DNA from: HXMU1420-13 sp965601825
GTDB taxonomy: Bacteria; Bacteroidota; Rhodothermia; Balneolales; Balneolaceae
DNA: 64,000 nucleotides
NCBI GenBank assembly: GCA_965601825.1
Contig: OZ271839.1
Coordinates: forward strand, 1-64,000
Direction: 5' to 3'
This document shows, in pieces, positions 34,678 to 45,100 of this stretch; positions within the stretch are counted from its first letter, which is position 1, and the number at the start of each line of letters is the position of its first letter. The position numbers and the translations under genes are program-made. The notes below the pieces were generated by a model, which ran no database searches, was not told the DNA's origin, and saw nothing but the letters and a program-made list of their open reading frames with translations.

Positions 34678-36009
34678 ATGCCGAGAAAGAAATCGAAGAA
34701 AATCTTTGTACTCGACACCTCAGTTCTTTTATATGATTATGAAGCAGTAAGAAATTTTGAAAAAAACGACGTTGCAATTCCTATTACGGTCTTAGAAGAG
34801 ATCGATACCTTTAAAAAAGGGAATACAGTTACCAATTTACATGCCCGCGAATTTATTCGTTATCTCGATGGCATTTCCGACGCAAATCTACTCCAGGATT
34901 GGATTCCATTAAATGGCAGAAGCCATGGAAAATTGAAAGTCATCAGTAATGGTGGCGATCATGTGGATGCCAATAAAGTCTTCGGATCCAAAAAAAATGA
35001 TCATGAGATTCTGAACGCTGCACTTCGTTTAAAAGCGGACAATCCAAATGAAAAGGTGATTCTTGTCTCAAAAGACATCAACCTACGATTGAAAGCTAGA
35101 GCACTGAATATCGATGCTGAAGATTATGAAACGGTTCGTGTTAAAGACATCGAAAAGCTTTATAAAGGTAAAACTGAATTGATGCTAGAAGACCCAGCAA
35201 TCATCAGCAAGTTTTATGAAAAGAATAGAATTCGCCCAAAAGAATTGATGGAAGCTACCCCACCATGCAATCATTATTACTTAATGAAAAGTCATGGGTC
35301 ATCAGCGCTAGGTTACTACAATGCTAAATCGAAGTACATTGAAGGTATTGAGACCTTAAATGCATACGGTATTATTCCCAGAAATGCGGAACAGAATTTC
35401 GCACTTCATATGCTGATGAATCCTGAAATCAAGCTTTGTACAGTAACAGGTGCGGCCGGTACAGGTAAAACTCTTTTGGCTCTAGCCAGCGCGTTAGAAC
35501 AAAGAAGTGATTTCAAACAAGTATTCCTTGCTCGCCCGATTGTACCACTCAGTAATCGGGATATCGGTTACCTACCTGGTGATGCGAATCAAAAAATTGA
35601 TCCATATATGCAGCCGTTATGGGATAATTTGAGCTTCATTAAAAATCAGTTCAAAGAAACCAGCAAACAATACAAGAAAATTGATGATATGGTGCAATCT
35701 GAAAAACTACGGATTGTCCCTCTCGCCTACATTCGTGGTCGCAGTTTATCAAATGTGATTTTTATTGTGGATGAAGCCCAAAATTTGACTCCGCATGAGA
35801 TCAAAACGATTATCACACGCGCCGGTGAAAACACTAAAATCATCTTCACCGGGGATATTTTCCAGATTGATACTCCATACCTTGATGCTGAAAGTAATGG
35901 TCTCTCTTACCTGGTAGATCGACTGCATGATAACCCAATTTATGCGCATGTAAATCTCGAACGAGGTGAGCGATCAGTGCTCGCAAATATTGCCAGCAAA
36001 TTGTTATAA
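34678..36009 (+). CDS. PIN-PhoH fusion protein (PhoH2-like ATPase/RNase)
   Basis: 443 residues. The N-terminal PIN domain has the acidic Asp in FVLDTSVLLYDYEA and EEIDTFKKG, with the late acidic residue of KNDHEILNAALRLK and VSKDINLRLKARAL. The C-terminal PhoH ATPase has Walker A TGAAGTGKTLL, Walker B FIVDEAQNL and sensor-like IIFTGDIFQIDTPY. PhoH2 proteins couple RNA unwinding to PIN RNase activity. A TTG six bases upstream is rejected in favour of the ATG at 34678 (MPRKKSKK). A hairpin terminator follows. Confidence 0.94.
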   Translation: MPRKKSKKIFVLDTSVLLYDYEAVRNFEKNDVAIPITVLEEIDTFKKGNTVTNLHAREFIRYLDGISDANLLQDWIPLNGRSHGKLKVISNGGDHVDANKVFGSKKNDHEILNAALRLKADNPNEKVILVSKDINLRLKARALNIDAEDYETVRVKDIEKLYKGKTELMLEDPAIISKFYEKNRIRPKELMEATPPCNHYYLMKSHGSSALGYYNAKSKYIEGIETLNAYGIIPRNAEQNFALHMLMNPEIKLCTVTGAAGTGKTLLALASALEQRSDFKQVFLARPIVPLSNRDIGYLPGDANQKIDPYMQPLWDNLSFIKNQFKETSKQYKKIDDMVQSEKLRIVPLAYIRGRSLSNVIFIVDEAQNLTPHEIKTIITRAGENTKIIFTGDIFQIDTPYLDAESNGLSYLVDRLHDNPIYAHVNLERGERSVLANIASKLL

Positions 36010-36013
36010 AGAG

Positions 36014-36037
36014 AAAAGGCTCCAATTGGAGCCTTTT
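36014..36037. terminator. Bidirectional rho-independent terminator between phoH and the dipeptidyl peptidase gene
   Basis: AAAAGGCTCC-AATT-GGAGCCTTTT, a 10-bp perfect stem with a 4-base loop, A-rich on one side and T-rich on the other, so it works on both strands. It lies in the 36-bp gap between the two convergent stop codons. Confidence 0.93.
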
Positions 36038-36045
36038 TTATATCA

Positions 36046-38310
36046 TTAGTTTGAGAATGAGTACTGTTCCAGATACTCTTCAGCATATTCAGGTTGAAGG
36101 TGTTCAACTAAATAACGCGTTCTGATTTTTCGATAATGCTGCCCGTGCTGACCTCGAATTCCATGTCGATTACCGGGATAAAACATTACATCAAAATCTT
36201 TATCAGCTAGAATTAATGCATTAATGAGCATAATGGAGTTTTGAGGATGCACATTATTATCAATGGTACCATGGATAATCATCAAGTTACCTTGCAGATT
36301 TTCTGCATAAGTCATCGCTGAACCTTCGTCATAACCAGCCTTATTGCGTTGAGGGGTATCCATATAGCGCTCGGTATAAATAGTATCATAACTGCGCCAG
36401 TCCGTAACAGGCGCCCCGGAAACTCCTGCATGGAATAAATCAGGGTAACGAAGCATTAATAAAGCAGTTGCATATCCGCCATAGGAGTGTCCATAAACAC
36501 CAACCCGACTTCCATCCGCATAATCTCTTTTTGTTACTTCTTTGATTACCTGTGCATAATCATCAATTTCGTACGTCCCAAGTTTTCCATAATGAAGTGT
36601 TGCAAACTCTTTACCTCGACCACCAGAGCCACGATAATTTGCCCGCACTACAATAAACCCAAGTTGGGCCATTTGTTGATATCCATCAGCATTTTTAAAT
36701 GTACTGGTCACATCCTGATAGCCAGGTCCTCCATAAAGTGGTAAAACAACCGGGTATTTTTTATTCGGATCGAAATCGGAAGGCTTATAAACAGTTGCGA
36801 CTAAGTCTTCAGATCCATCAGCTGACTTGAACATTAAAATCTCAGGCTTACCAAGATTATGTTCTTCTACTTTCTCAATATTTGTACTGAGTAGATCTTG
36901 AAGCTCTGTCCCGTCGGCTTTGTAAAGTTTAGCTTCATAAGGAAAATCGAATCCCGTAAATAAATTCGTGAAGTATTCACCAGACTCATTTATCGTTACT
37001 GAATGCTGGCCTGCTTTTTCAGTTATTTGTGTGAGATTACTTCCATCAAAGTTCACTACATAGAAATGAGTTTCTAATCCCAAATTGGAATTAGCCGAGA
37101 AGTATACTTTTTGATTTTCTTCATCTACTAAATCAATGCTTGAAACTGGATTATCACCTTCAGTAAGCCTATTGATCAGTGTGCCATCAAAATTGTAGTG
37201 GTAGATGTGATTAAATCCATCAACTTCTGAAGTCCAAATAAAAGACTCGCCATCTTCAAGTTGAATAAAATTATCATGAAGATTGATGTAAGCATCTTCC
37301 CTTTCTTCGAGAATAGTTCGAACTGTTTTTGATTCTAAATCATAAGCGAGAAACTCTAAATGGTTTTGCTGTCGATTTAGTCTGCGGAAAGTCAATTCTG
37401 TGCCATCATTCTTCCAAAGTGGGCGTACAATGTAATTATCAGCATTGGAATTGGTTGGAATTTCTTCAATGTCACCCGATTCGATATCAACGATAAATAA
37501 TTTCAGCGTTGGGTTTTCTTCCCCGGCTTTAGGATATCTCATCAATTCAAGTCCTGTTTCAAACTCTAATTCATGAATAACCGGATATTGAAAAACATGA
37601 GTTTCATTGTATTGCAAATAGGCAATCTTCGAATCATCAGGTGAAAACCAATATGCATCACGCTGATAAAATTCTTCCGGATATACCCAGCTAGGTCGAC
37701 CATTCATTTGTTCTTCACTACCAACAGTGAGTCTCTTTTCCTCTTTTGTTTGAGTATCAACTACATAAATATCATAGCCTTTAACATGCGCGAATTTTGA
37801 GTAATCATGAGAATAGGTTCCATTCCACAATTGGGATGCTTCCATATTTCTCATTAACTCATCGGTGTAAAGTGCTCGCTCCACTTCCGGTTTATACAAC
37901 ATACGCATGCTTGCATCTTCCAAATTATAAACAAAGTCCACTTCGTCAACCGTAAAGAAAATGGCTTTGTTATCCATCACAAATTCAAACTCAGAAAAAG
38001 GATAACCACTAATTTCAGAATTAGTTAAATCATTGTACTGATCTGTTATGGCCATTTTAGTTCTTCTATCAAACAGCAGTGTTTCATTCCCTGTTTCAGG
38101 GTGAACTTTATAAAATTCTGTAGAGCCGTTCTCTTGCTTTATTTCCAGATATCCCATATCGCCAGGAAGCCACGGTAATCCGGTTTGTCCATCATACTGG
38201 ATAAAACCAGATTGATTCATCTCATTATATAAATCGATTCCTGTTAATTGGGCATTTGCGACCGAAGCAGTCAATAATAGAATGAATGATACTCCGAGTA
38301 ATTTCTTCAT
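36046..38310 (-). CDS. Dipeptidyl peptidase IV-like serine peptidase (S9B)
   Basis: Secreted or periplasmic peptidase that removes N-terminal dipeptides, with preference for X-Pro or X-Ala in relatives. 754 residues with a signal peptide (MKKLLGVSFILLLTASVANAQ). An eight-bladed beta-propeller (DPPIV_N, with repeated WKNDGTELTFRR, FIWTSEVDGFNHIYHY-type blades) precedes the catalytic domain. The nucleophile Ser609 is in VYGHSYGGYATA, Asp684 is in IIHGTIDNNVHP, and His716 is in GNRHGIRG. The EE pair that binds the substrate N-terminus is plausible in VYPEEFYQRDAYWFS. The gene is monocistronic and divergent from a glutamine amidotransferase. Confidence 0.95.
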   Translation of the reverse strand: MKKLLGVSFILLLTASVANAQLTGIDLYNEMNQSGFIQYDGQTGLPWLPGDMGYLEIKQENGSTEFYKVHPETGNETLLFDRRTKMAITDQYNDLTNSEISGYPFSEFEFVMDNKAIFFTVDEVDFVYNLEDASMRMLYKPEVERALYTDELMRNMEASQLWNGTYSHDYSKFAHVKGYDIYVVDTQTKEEKRLTVGSEEQMNGRPSWVYPEEFYQRDAYWFSPDDSKIAYLQYNETHVFQYPVIHELEFETGLELMRYPKAGEENPTLKLFIVDIESGDIEEIPTNSNADNYIVRPLWKNDGTELTFRRLNRQQNHLEFLAYDLESKTVRTILEEREDAYINLHDNFIQLEDGESFIWTSEVDGFNHIYHYNFDGTLINRLTEGDNPVSSIDLVDEENQKVYFSANSNLGLETHFYVVNFDGSNLTQITEKAGQHSVTINESGEYFTNLFTGFDFPYEAKLYKADGTELQDLLSTNIEKVEEHNLGKPEILMFKSADGSEDLVATVYKPSDFDPNKKYPVVLPLYGGPGYQDVTSTFKNADGYQQMAQLGFIVVRANYRGSGGRGKEFATLHYGKLGTYEIDDYAQVIKEVTKRDYADGSRVGVYGHSYGGYATALLMLRYPDLFHAGVSGAPVTDWRSYDTIYTERYMDTPQRNKAGYDEGSAMTYAENLQGNLMIIHGTIDNNVHPQNSIMLINALILADKDFDVMFYPGNRHGIRGQHGQHYRKIRTRYLVEHLQPEYAEEYLEQYSFSN

Positions 38311-38413
38311 AAAATGTTGTCTTGCTGATTAAAAACTTGCTGAAGATAGGTTACGTGAAATCAACAAAGAAATTTTGTTCGTTAAAGTGTGTTTTGGTTT
38401 TATCTTTGGCGCC

Positions 38414-39145
38414 ATGAAACCATTTCTGCTTTTACAACATCGTTACTTAGATGAAGCTTCAGATAATGAATATGAAGCTGTTATCAGATATACCGGATTG
38501 ACACCGGATCAAATTCATCGAATTAGGATTGAAAAAGAACATATCGGTCCGATTGATCTGGAAAAATATAGCGGCATTATTCTGGGTGGCGGCCCTGCAA
38601 ATGTGAGTGATGATGAATCGACAAAAAACCCTGAGCAAATACGTTTCGAAAATGAATTAAGTGAACTGTATGATCAGGTTTTTGAAAGTGATTTCCCTTA
38701 CCTAGGCATGTGTTATGGAATGGGCTCGGTTTCTAATTATTTAAAGGGCGAAGTATCAAAGGAAAAATACAGCGAACCTGTTGGAGCTGTAACTATTTTT
38801 ATCAATAAGGACGAAGAAGATCCTTTATTAGATGGAGTTCCAACTCAGTTTCGCGCAATGGCCGGACATAAAGAATCATGCACAAAATTACCTGATAATT
38901 GCATCGTGTTAGCCAGTTCGGAAGAATGTCCCTACCACATGATCCGATACAAAGAAAATATTTATGCCACTCAATTCCACCCTGAGCTTGATATTGAGGG
39001 CATCGCTTTACGAATCGACGTTTATCGTAATCATGGATATTTCAAACCGGAAGATGCTGATGCACTTATCGAATCCGTTATGAGAGAAGAAATCATCTAT
39101 CCACAGAAAATTCTTAAAAACTTTGTGGATCGATATCGATCCTAG
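38414..39145 (+). CDS. Class I glutamine amidotransferase-like protein
   Basis: 243-residue cytosolic protein with the triad amidotransferase pattern: nucleophile Cys in YLGMCYGMGSV, His in ATQFHPELD, and GGGPANVSDDE early. It is a stand-alone GATase-1 domain similar to the glutaminase half of GMP synthase, with no synthetase domain attached, so it may act as a gamma-glutamyl hydrolase-like enzyme or a GMP synthase-like subunit. The N-terminus is fixed at the ATG at 38414 (MKPFLLLQHR) because an upstream in-frame extension has no ATG. The last 4 bp overlap murI on the opposite strand. Confidence 0.88.
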   Translation: MKPFLLLQHRYLDEASDNEYEAVIRYTGLTPDQIHRIRIEKEHIGPIDLEKYSGIILGGGPANVSDDESTKNPEQIRFENELSELYDQVFESDFPYLGMCYGMGSVSNYLKGEVSKEKYSEPVGAVTIFINKDEEDPLLDGVPTQFRAMAGHKESCTKLPDNCIVLASSEECPYHMIRYKENIYATQFHPELDIEGIALRIDVYRNHGYFKPEDADALIESVMREEIIYPQKILKNFVDRYRS

Positions 39146-39948
39146 GAAAGCGAGACTATTTCCACGTTTTCTAATTCTCTTCCTAAAAAGCGTTCTGCTA
39201 ATTCCTGAAATCGTTGTGGCTGGTCACTGACAAAACATTTAAACGATCCACCCTCAGTATTAGCGAGGTTTCTGGATTCTAACTCAGATTTTGCGGAAGC
39301 CGCAATTGATTCTGCAGAGTCTATAATGTGGATGTTTTCATCATGAAGAAATTCCTGAATAGCCTTTTTAAATAATGGGTAATGCGTACAGCCTAGAATT
39401 AATGAGTTGATATCAGAATCTTCAAATTCTGCTAAATAAGTCTCGATTGTTTTCAGAGCGATCTCGTTATCCGTCCAGCCTTCTTCAGCAAGCGGAACAA
39501 GCATTGGACAAGCTTTTTCAGAAACAGTTACCGATTTATCTAATGTTTGAATTGCTCTTTGATAGGTACCGGAATTTACCGTGGCTAAGGTGCCAATTAC
39601 CCCAACCTTTTTATGATCCGGAAAACTTACAGCCATTTCTGAACCGGATGTAATCACATCTAAAACCGGAACATCTCCTGCTAATTCAATAATTTCTTTT
39701 TTCGCTGAAGCAGATACTGTATTACAGGCTATTAAAATAACTTTTACACCTTTTTCCAATAAGAATCGAGTGATCTCCAACGCGTAATTTCGAACTACTT
39801 CTTCCGATTTTATCCCGTAAGGTACTCGTGCTGTATCACCAAAATAAATAATATCTTCGCTTGGGAGAGTTTCCATAACTGCTTTGGCTACAGTGAGTCC
39901 GCCAATACCAGAATCAAAAATACCTATCGGGGCCTTTCTATTTTTCAA
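39142..39948 (-). CDS. murI: Glutamate racemase
   Basis: Provides D-glutamate for peptidoglycan. The 268-residue protein has the two catalytic cysteines in LIACNTVSAS and LGCTHYPLF and the paired Asp in IGIFDSGIGGLTV. It also has IIYFGDTARVPYG at about residue 35. The gene is convergent and overlapping (4 bp) with the amidotransferase gene, and divergent from the TonB-dependent receptor gene by 79 bp. Confidence 0.96.
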   Translation of the reverse strand: MKNRKAPIGIFDSGIGGLTVAKAVMETLPSEDIIYFGDTARVPYGIKSEEVVRNYALEITRFLLEKGVKVILIACNTVSASAKKEIIELAGDVPVLDVITSGSEMAVSFPDHKKVGVIGTLATVNSGTYQRAIQTLDKSVTVSEKACPMLVPLAEEGWTDNEIALKTIETYLAEFEDSDINSLILGCTHYPLFKKAIQEFLHDENIHIIDSAESIAASAKSELESRNLANTEGGSFKCFVSDQPQRFQELAERFLGRELENVEIVSLS

Positions 39949-40027
39949 TACTTTTTCGAGAACTATTTTTTGGGTAGGAATGTATTCATTTCCTGATTCC
40001 TAATTCAACAATACCTTTTTGTTCCCT

Positions 40028-42109
40028 ATGCGGATTTTTTCACTTATAGCCTTACTACTAATTCTACCATCTCATTTGTTTGCGCAATCAGCGATTGATA
40101 CCGTTACTGTTGACATAGAAGAGATTGTAGTAGTTGGTTTCGAAACAAACAGAAATATTCTGGAAACACCCATCAGTATTGCAACCATAAATCCTCAGAC
40201 AATTAATTCATTCGACGCATCCAGTTTATTGTTTGGGATGAATACCATTGCAGGTGTAAGAATGGAAGAACGTGGAACAGGGAGTTATCGCATATCTGTA
40301 AGAGGTAGTTCGCTTCGTTCACCTTTTGGCATTCGTAATGTTAAAGTGTACTGGAATGGAATCCCCTACACTGAACCTACTGGAAGTACATTTTTGAATT
40401 TGCTGGACGTTTCAAACATGCAATCCTTAGAAGTAATTAAAGGCCCTGCAGGCAGCTTATATGGAGCCGGAAATGGTGGAGTGATCCGAATTCAAAGTAC
40501 TCAACCATTTTTGCATGATCAGATTAGCAGTTCCACTTCAATGGGATCATTTGGTAGCTGGGCTACCAGACTTGGCTATCACGATCGTCTTGAAAATGGC
40601 GAACTCTCTTTTAAATATGCGGAACAATCAACCGATGGCTATCGTGATCAATCTTTTTTAAATAGACGAGTTTTGGAAGTTTCTGGACATACAGAATACG
40701 CAGAAGATCGGATCCTTAGAGCAAGCGTTTTGTATTCCGATTTGAATTATGGCATTCCGGGTGGACTAAATGCGAATCAATTTGATGCAGATCCAACACA
40801 AGCTCGGCCAGGCAATCCATTTGCTCTTGGAAGTATTGATGCGAATGCCAGTATCAAGCAAGAAGCATTAATATTTGGAATAACACATGATTACCAAATA
40901 AGTGAGAGCTGGTTTAATTCAGCATCGGCCTTCGGTACTTTCAGTGATTTTGAAAATCCTTTTAACCTGGATTATAAAATAGATAGTAGAAAAAGTGGTG
41001 GATTCAGAACACTTTACAAATATGATTTCTTCTTAGGTGAAAATGATGCCGAATTGAATTTCGGAACTGAATATCAGGCTTCCAGCTATTCGTCTCGCAA
41101 TTTTGAAAATGATACAGCTCTAGTCGGAGCTCTCAATTTTGATGATATTCTAAAAGTTCAAAACTCGACGACTTTTGCTTCACTTAACCTTGATCTCGCT
41201 GGTGGTTGGATAATCAATACAGGTTTTAGCATGAATTTTGTGAATTATGAAATCAATCGTTTAGTAACCAATGTGGAAGATGATGTTCCGGGTAAGATCG
41301 GAATCAATTTCGATCTGCAATTTGTACCTCGCCTGTCCATTGCAAAGAGATTAAATAATCGGGCTATTGCTTTTGGCGGAATTGGCTATGGTTTTTCACC
41401 TCCTACTATCGAAGAGGTTCGCACAAATGAGGGAAGTATCAATCAGGGTTTGAAACCTGAAATTGGAACGAATATAGAATTTGGGATACGTGGTTACTCG
41501 GCAGATGGTAAATGGAGTGGTAGTGCTACAAATTTCCTTTACTGGTTAAATGATAGCATTGTACAACAACAATCTGAACGAGGAACAACACTATTTCGAA
41601 ATGCCGGTAGTACTATTCAGTTCGGATTTGAATTAAATTCAAGGCAGATTTTTATTGATGATCCAAGCGGCTTTATCACCCGATTGGACTGGAACCTTGC
41701 ATACACCTACAACAACTTTGTGTTTGATGAATACATAACCACAGATGGTGATTTCAGCGGAAATGAATTAACAGGTGTCGCTCCTCATGTTGTGTTCAAT
41801 TCTATTTCAATTAGACTGGCAGAAGGGTTCTATTCAAATATTTCCCACACATTTAACGATGAAATTCCACTCGAAGACGATAACTCTATTTATTCTGATT
41901 CATACCAGTTAGTTCAAGGTAAAGTAGGTTGGTCAGGGAAAATTCTTGATCGATTGAGTGCCAATATTGGTTTTGGAATCGACAATCTATTGGATGAAAA
42001 ATACAGTCGTGGTTTTGATATTAATGCCTTTGGAGCTCGTTATTTCCAGCCTGCACCGGAAAGAAATTGGTTCATGACGATTTCTCTCAATTATCAATTG
42101 GGTAATTAA
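40028..42109 (+). CDS. TonB-dependent outer membrane receptor
   Basis: 693 residues with a signal peptide (MRIFSLIALLLILPSHLFAQS). A TonB-box-like stretch (EEIVVVGFETN) leads into the plug domain (ETPISIATINPQTINSF, then ISVRGSSLRSPFGIRNVKVYWNGIPYTEPTGS, GPAGSLYGAGNGGVI). A 22-stranded barrel follows, ending in an aromatic final strand (NWFMTISLNYQLGN). There is no N-terminal carboxypeptidase-like domain, so it is not SusC-type. The substrate could be a siderophore or cobalamin, but no iron or B12 genes are adjacent. The ATG at 40028 is used; a TTG 9 bp upstream is less likely. A palindrome follows the stop. Confidence 0.9.
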   Translation: MRIFSLIALLLILPSHLFAQSAIDTVTVDIEEIVVVGFETNRNILETPISIATINPQTINSFDASSLLFGMNTIAGVRMEERGTGSYRISVRGSSLRSPFGIRNVKVYWNGIPYTEPTGSTFLNLLDVSNMQSLEVIKGPAGSLYGAGNGGVIRIQSTQPFLHDQISSSTSMGSFGSWATRLGYHDRLENGELSFKYAEQSTDGYRDQSFLNRRVLEVSGHTEYAEDRILRASVLYSDLNYGIPGGLNANQFDADPTQARPGNPFALGSIDANASIKQEALIFGITHDYQISESWFNSASAFGTFSDFENPFNLDYKIDSRKSGGFRTLYKYDFFLGENDAELNFGTEYQASSYSSRNFENDTALVGALNFDDILKVQNSTTFASLNLDLAGGWIINTGFSMNFVNYEINRLVTNVEDDVPGKIGINFDLQFVPRLSIAKRLNNRAIAFGGIGYGFSPPTIEEVRTNEGSINQGLKPEIGTNIEFGIRGYSADGKWSGSATNFLYWLNDSIVQQQSERGTTLFRNAGSTIQFGFELNSRQIFIDDPSGFITRLDWNLAYTYNNFVFDEYITTDGDFSGNELTGVAPHVVFNSISIRLAEGFYSNISHTFNDEIPLEDDNSIYSDSYQLVQGKVGWSGKILDRLSANIGFGIDNLLDEKYSRGFDINAFGARYFQPAPERNWFMTISLNYQLGN

Positions 42110-42110
42110 G

Positions 42111-42144
42111 AATTATCAATTCATTCAATTTTTAATTGATAATT
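42111..42144. repeat. AT-rich palindrome between convergent genes
   Basis: AATTATCAATT-N12-AATTGATAATT, 11-bp perfect arms. It begins 2 bp after the receptor stop and ends 3 bp before the stop of the lamin-tail gene, filling the gap between the convergent genes. The sequence resembles the TAATTCn heptads elsewhere. It could serve as a weak bidirectional terminator. Confidence 0.7.
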
Positions 42145-42146
42145 AA

Positions 42147-45100
42147 TCAAAATTTCCTCGCGAGCACCACCGTCTCTTTGAAGGTTCGATCTCTGCCGGA
42201 AGCTGAATCATACGCTTCGAAATAGACAATATATCTTCCAACTCGATTATTGGTCCTATCATCTGTTAGGCCATCCCAAATAAGTGATCCTTCAAAACCA
42301 GCCTGATAGTTATTTACTAACTCTCTTACTTCTCTACCATAACGGTCAAAAATCCTAATTCGAAGAAGGTAATCCGGCGCATCTAACCTATAATTGATAA
42401 AAAGATGATCTTCAGAGCCGTCTTCATCGGGTGAAAATGGATTTGGTGAAAACGAAATACCATTCCCACCGGGAGTAATTCCAGAGACTTGAAATATTGA
42501 ATTTTCTGACAACGGTGTACCACCTGATACATGCGTTGACGAAGACCAATTACTTGCATCATTACTTGGTCCAAATGGATCGATTCTCTCAAGAGCAATT
42601 CCTTTCGTATCGAATACATTAGGGTTTTGCCAATTCTCATCAAAAAATACTGAATCAATGGTTACTCCATTTCTATCAGCTAGAAAAATGGCATCATTTG
42701 AAGAAGCTAAACTTAGGCTACTTCGATCCATATGGATTACTTCCAAGTTTTCTACATCATGCAACTCAAAGTAATTGGCAATACTACTTTGATTGAACTC
42801 ACTAGCTTCAGAATCCGAATAAATCAATACATAAGAATCAGGTGGTAACCATTTATACTGAGTTGAAACCGGATAGATCGATCGAATTTCGTTGTCTTCA
42901 TCAGGCTCATCATGAATAAAAATACCTTCAAGAGATATCGCTTTATCAGTCGGATTATATAACTCTACATATTCTGTTTGATCTGGCAAGTTATCTTCAT
43001 CATCGGCTAGTGGATTGTATAGAATTTCATTGATCACCACTTCACCCGGTTTAAGACTAGTGGTAATCAGGTTAGAAGCCAGACTAGAAATATTTCCTTT
43101 ATAATCTCTTAAATTTGATATGATGATTTCAGCCGCCTGACTAGTAACTGTAACTTTTCCATTTGAAGGACTCATTCTCAAATTAATCTCAGATGAAATT
43201 ACTTCTGGAATACTGATTATTGATTGACCTAAATTATTGACAGTAATCTTTGTTTCAGGTGTGATGCTTACAACTTCAGTGAAAGCAATTAACAACTGAT
43301 CTCCATCAATAGATGAGAATATGATCTCAGGTGGTGTAATATCTACCTCAAAAACTGAACTTATATTGCCAGGTGAGAACCCTTCATTAGAAGTTGAAAC
43401 TGCCCAATTTGACTTGTCGAATGATGCCGCTAATGGATCTTTTCTTTCTATTGAAATGCCGGGGTTATTTTCACCCCAGGAATCGTCATAGAATAAACTA
43501 TCTATAGTTTTCTCCAAAGGGTTTCTTATCACTAACTCATCACCACTGTCATTCAGGCTGGGAAAATTATTGAGATACAATCCATTGGTTATAGATTCGG
43601 CGAACTCATAATTATCTGTAATTACTAAATACTCATTTGATCGCAAAATGGTCTCAGATGGAAGCTCTACGGTTGATACTGCATCAGAAAATGTCCACCC
43701 ACTCAGATCAAAATTAAATTCTGTTGGATTGTAAAGTTCAATAAACTCAGGTGAGAGTGCATCTTTTCTCCGATACAAGATTTCATTAATTACCACATTC
43801 TGTTTTATTGCTTCACGGATCTCAACATATTCAAGTTGTAAAACTTGTTTGTTTTGAACATTGCCAAAAACGTCTTTAATACCCCAGATAGAAATAGATA
43901 CTTGATCACCATCTTCGAACTCTGAAGTAAAATTCAATTGAACACTATTGCCAAACTCCTCGACATAATTAATCTCAAAAAGATCTGTTTGATAATTCAA
44001 TGGATTTTGAGCACTCTCAGCTTCTACCCGCTCATTAAATATTAACCGGATAACACTTGGGGAAATAAATTCTGATTCAATAACGAATGGAGGATCTGTA
44101 TCAATTGAAACGTCATTAACCCTACCCGGTGTACCACCCAATTCATTTTGAGAATCACTCCAATTCTCTAGAAATGTTGAAGTGACATCTAAACTTCTGC
44201 GTTCAAGAGCAACATCAACGCCACCCCAATCAAGTGAATATTCAAGTGAATCAACAAGATGCCCGCCTGGTGTGTATACTCGAATTTGATCGGAGTTATT
44301 ATTTAATGCAGGTAGTGAAACATCATGAACAAAAATTTCGCCAAAAGTAGTAGTTAATGCCTCTGGGTTGTTTGTGAGAACAAGGTGAGTATCAGGAAAT
44401 AAAACAAAATCTGACTCGGAAATGGATTTAAGATTCGAATTGTCACCTATGACCCAATCTTTAAGATTAAGTGTTTTCTCTGTTCTATTCACAATCTCAA
44501 CATACTCAGGAAATCCAGAGTCTGGTGGAGGATCCTTTAAAAACTCATTGATTAGTACATCACCTTGCTCAAAGTCATCAAATTCAATTTCCTCAACGAC
44601 ACTTTCATCAATTTTAAAATCAAAATAAAAATCATCGGTTCGGCTTGATGTATTTCTGACTTTGACACCAAAATATGATGACGAATTGTATGTATTATCA
44701 AACCCAGTATTTCCTGAATTCTTCAATTCGCCATTATATCCTTCACCAATTTCCAGGCTCCAGTTTCCCAACTCATCCCTTGTAGTTTTTACTCGATAAG
44801 AACCACTTCTTTGAAAAATGGTGGTATTAGAAACAATAATTGAAGCTTCATCTCCGGCATCGTATCTAATCAATCTGAAGAAATCATCACCGGTTTCTCC
44901 TATTCGAATTCCATATCCATTAAAAAGACCCGTTAAATCAGATTGATCACTTACTAAAATAATTTCTGCTTTATTAGAACCTGAGGGAGCACTTCCTTCA
45001 ATCCAAATAAAAAACTCCCAGTAACCAATTATGCCCGAAGATGGAGTGGATAAATAACTGGTTGAAGATTCACTAGCATTTAATCTGAGTACATGATTAT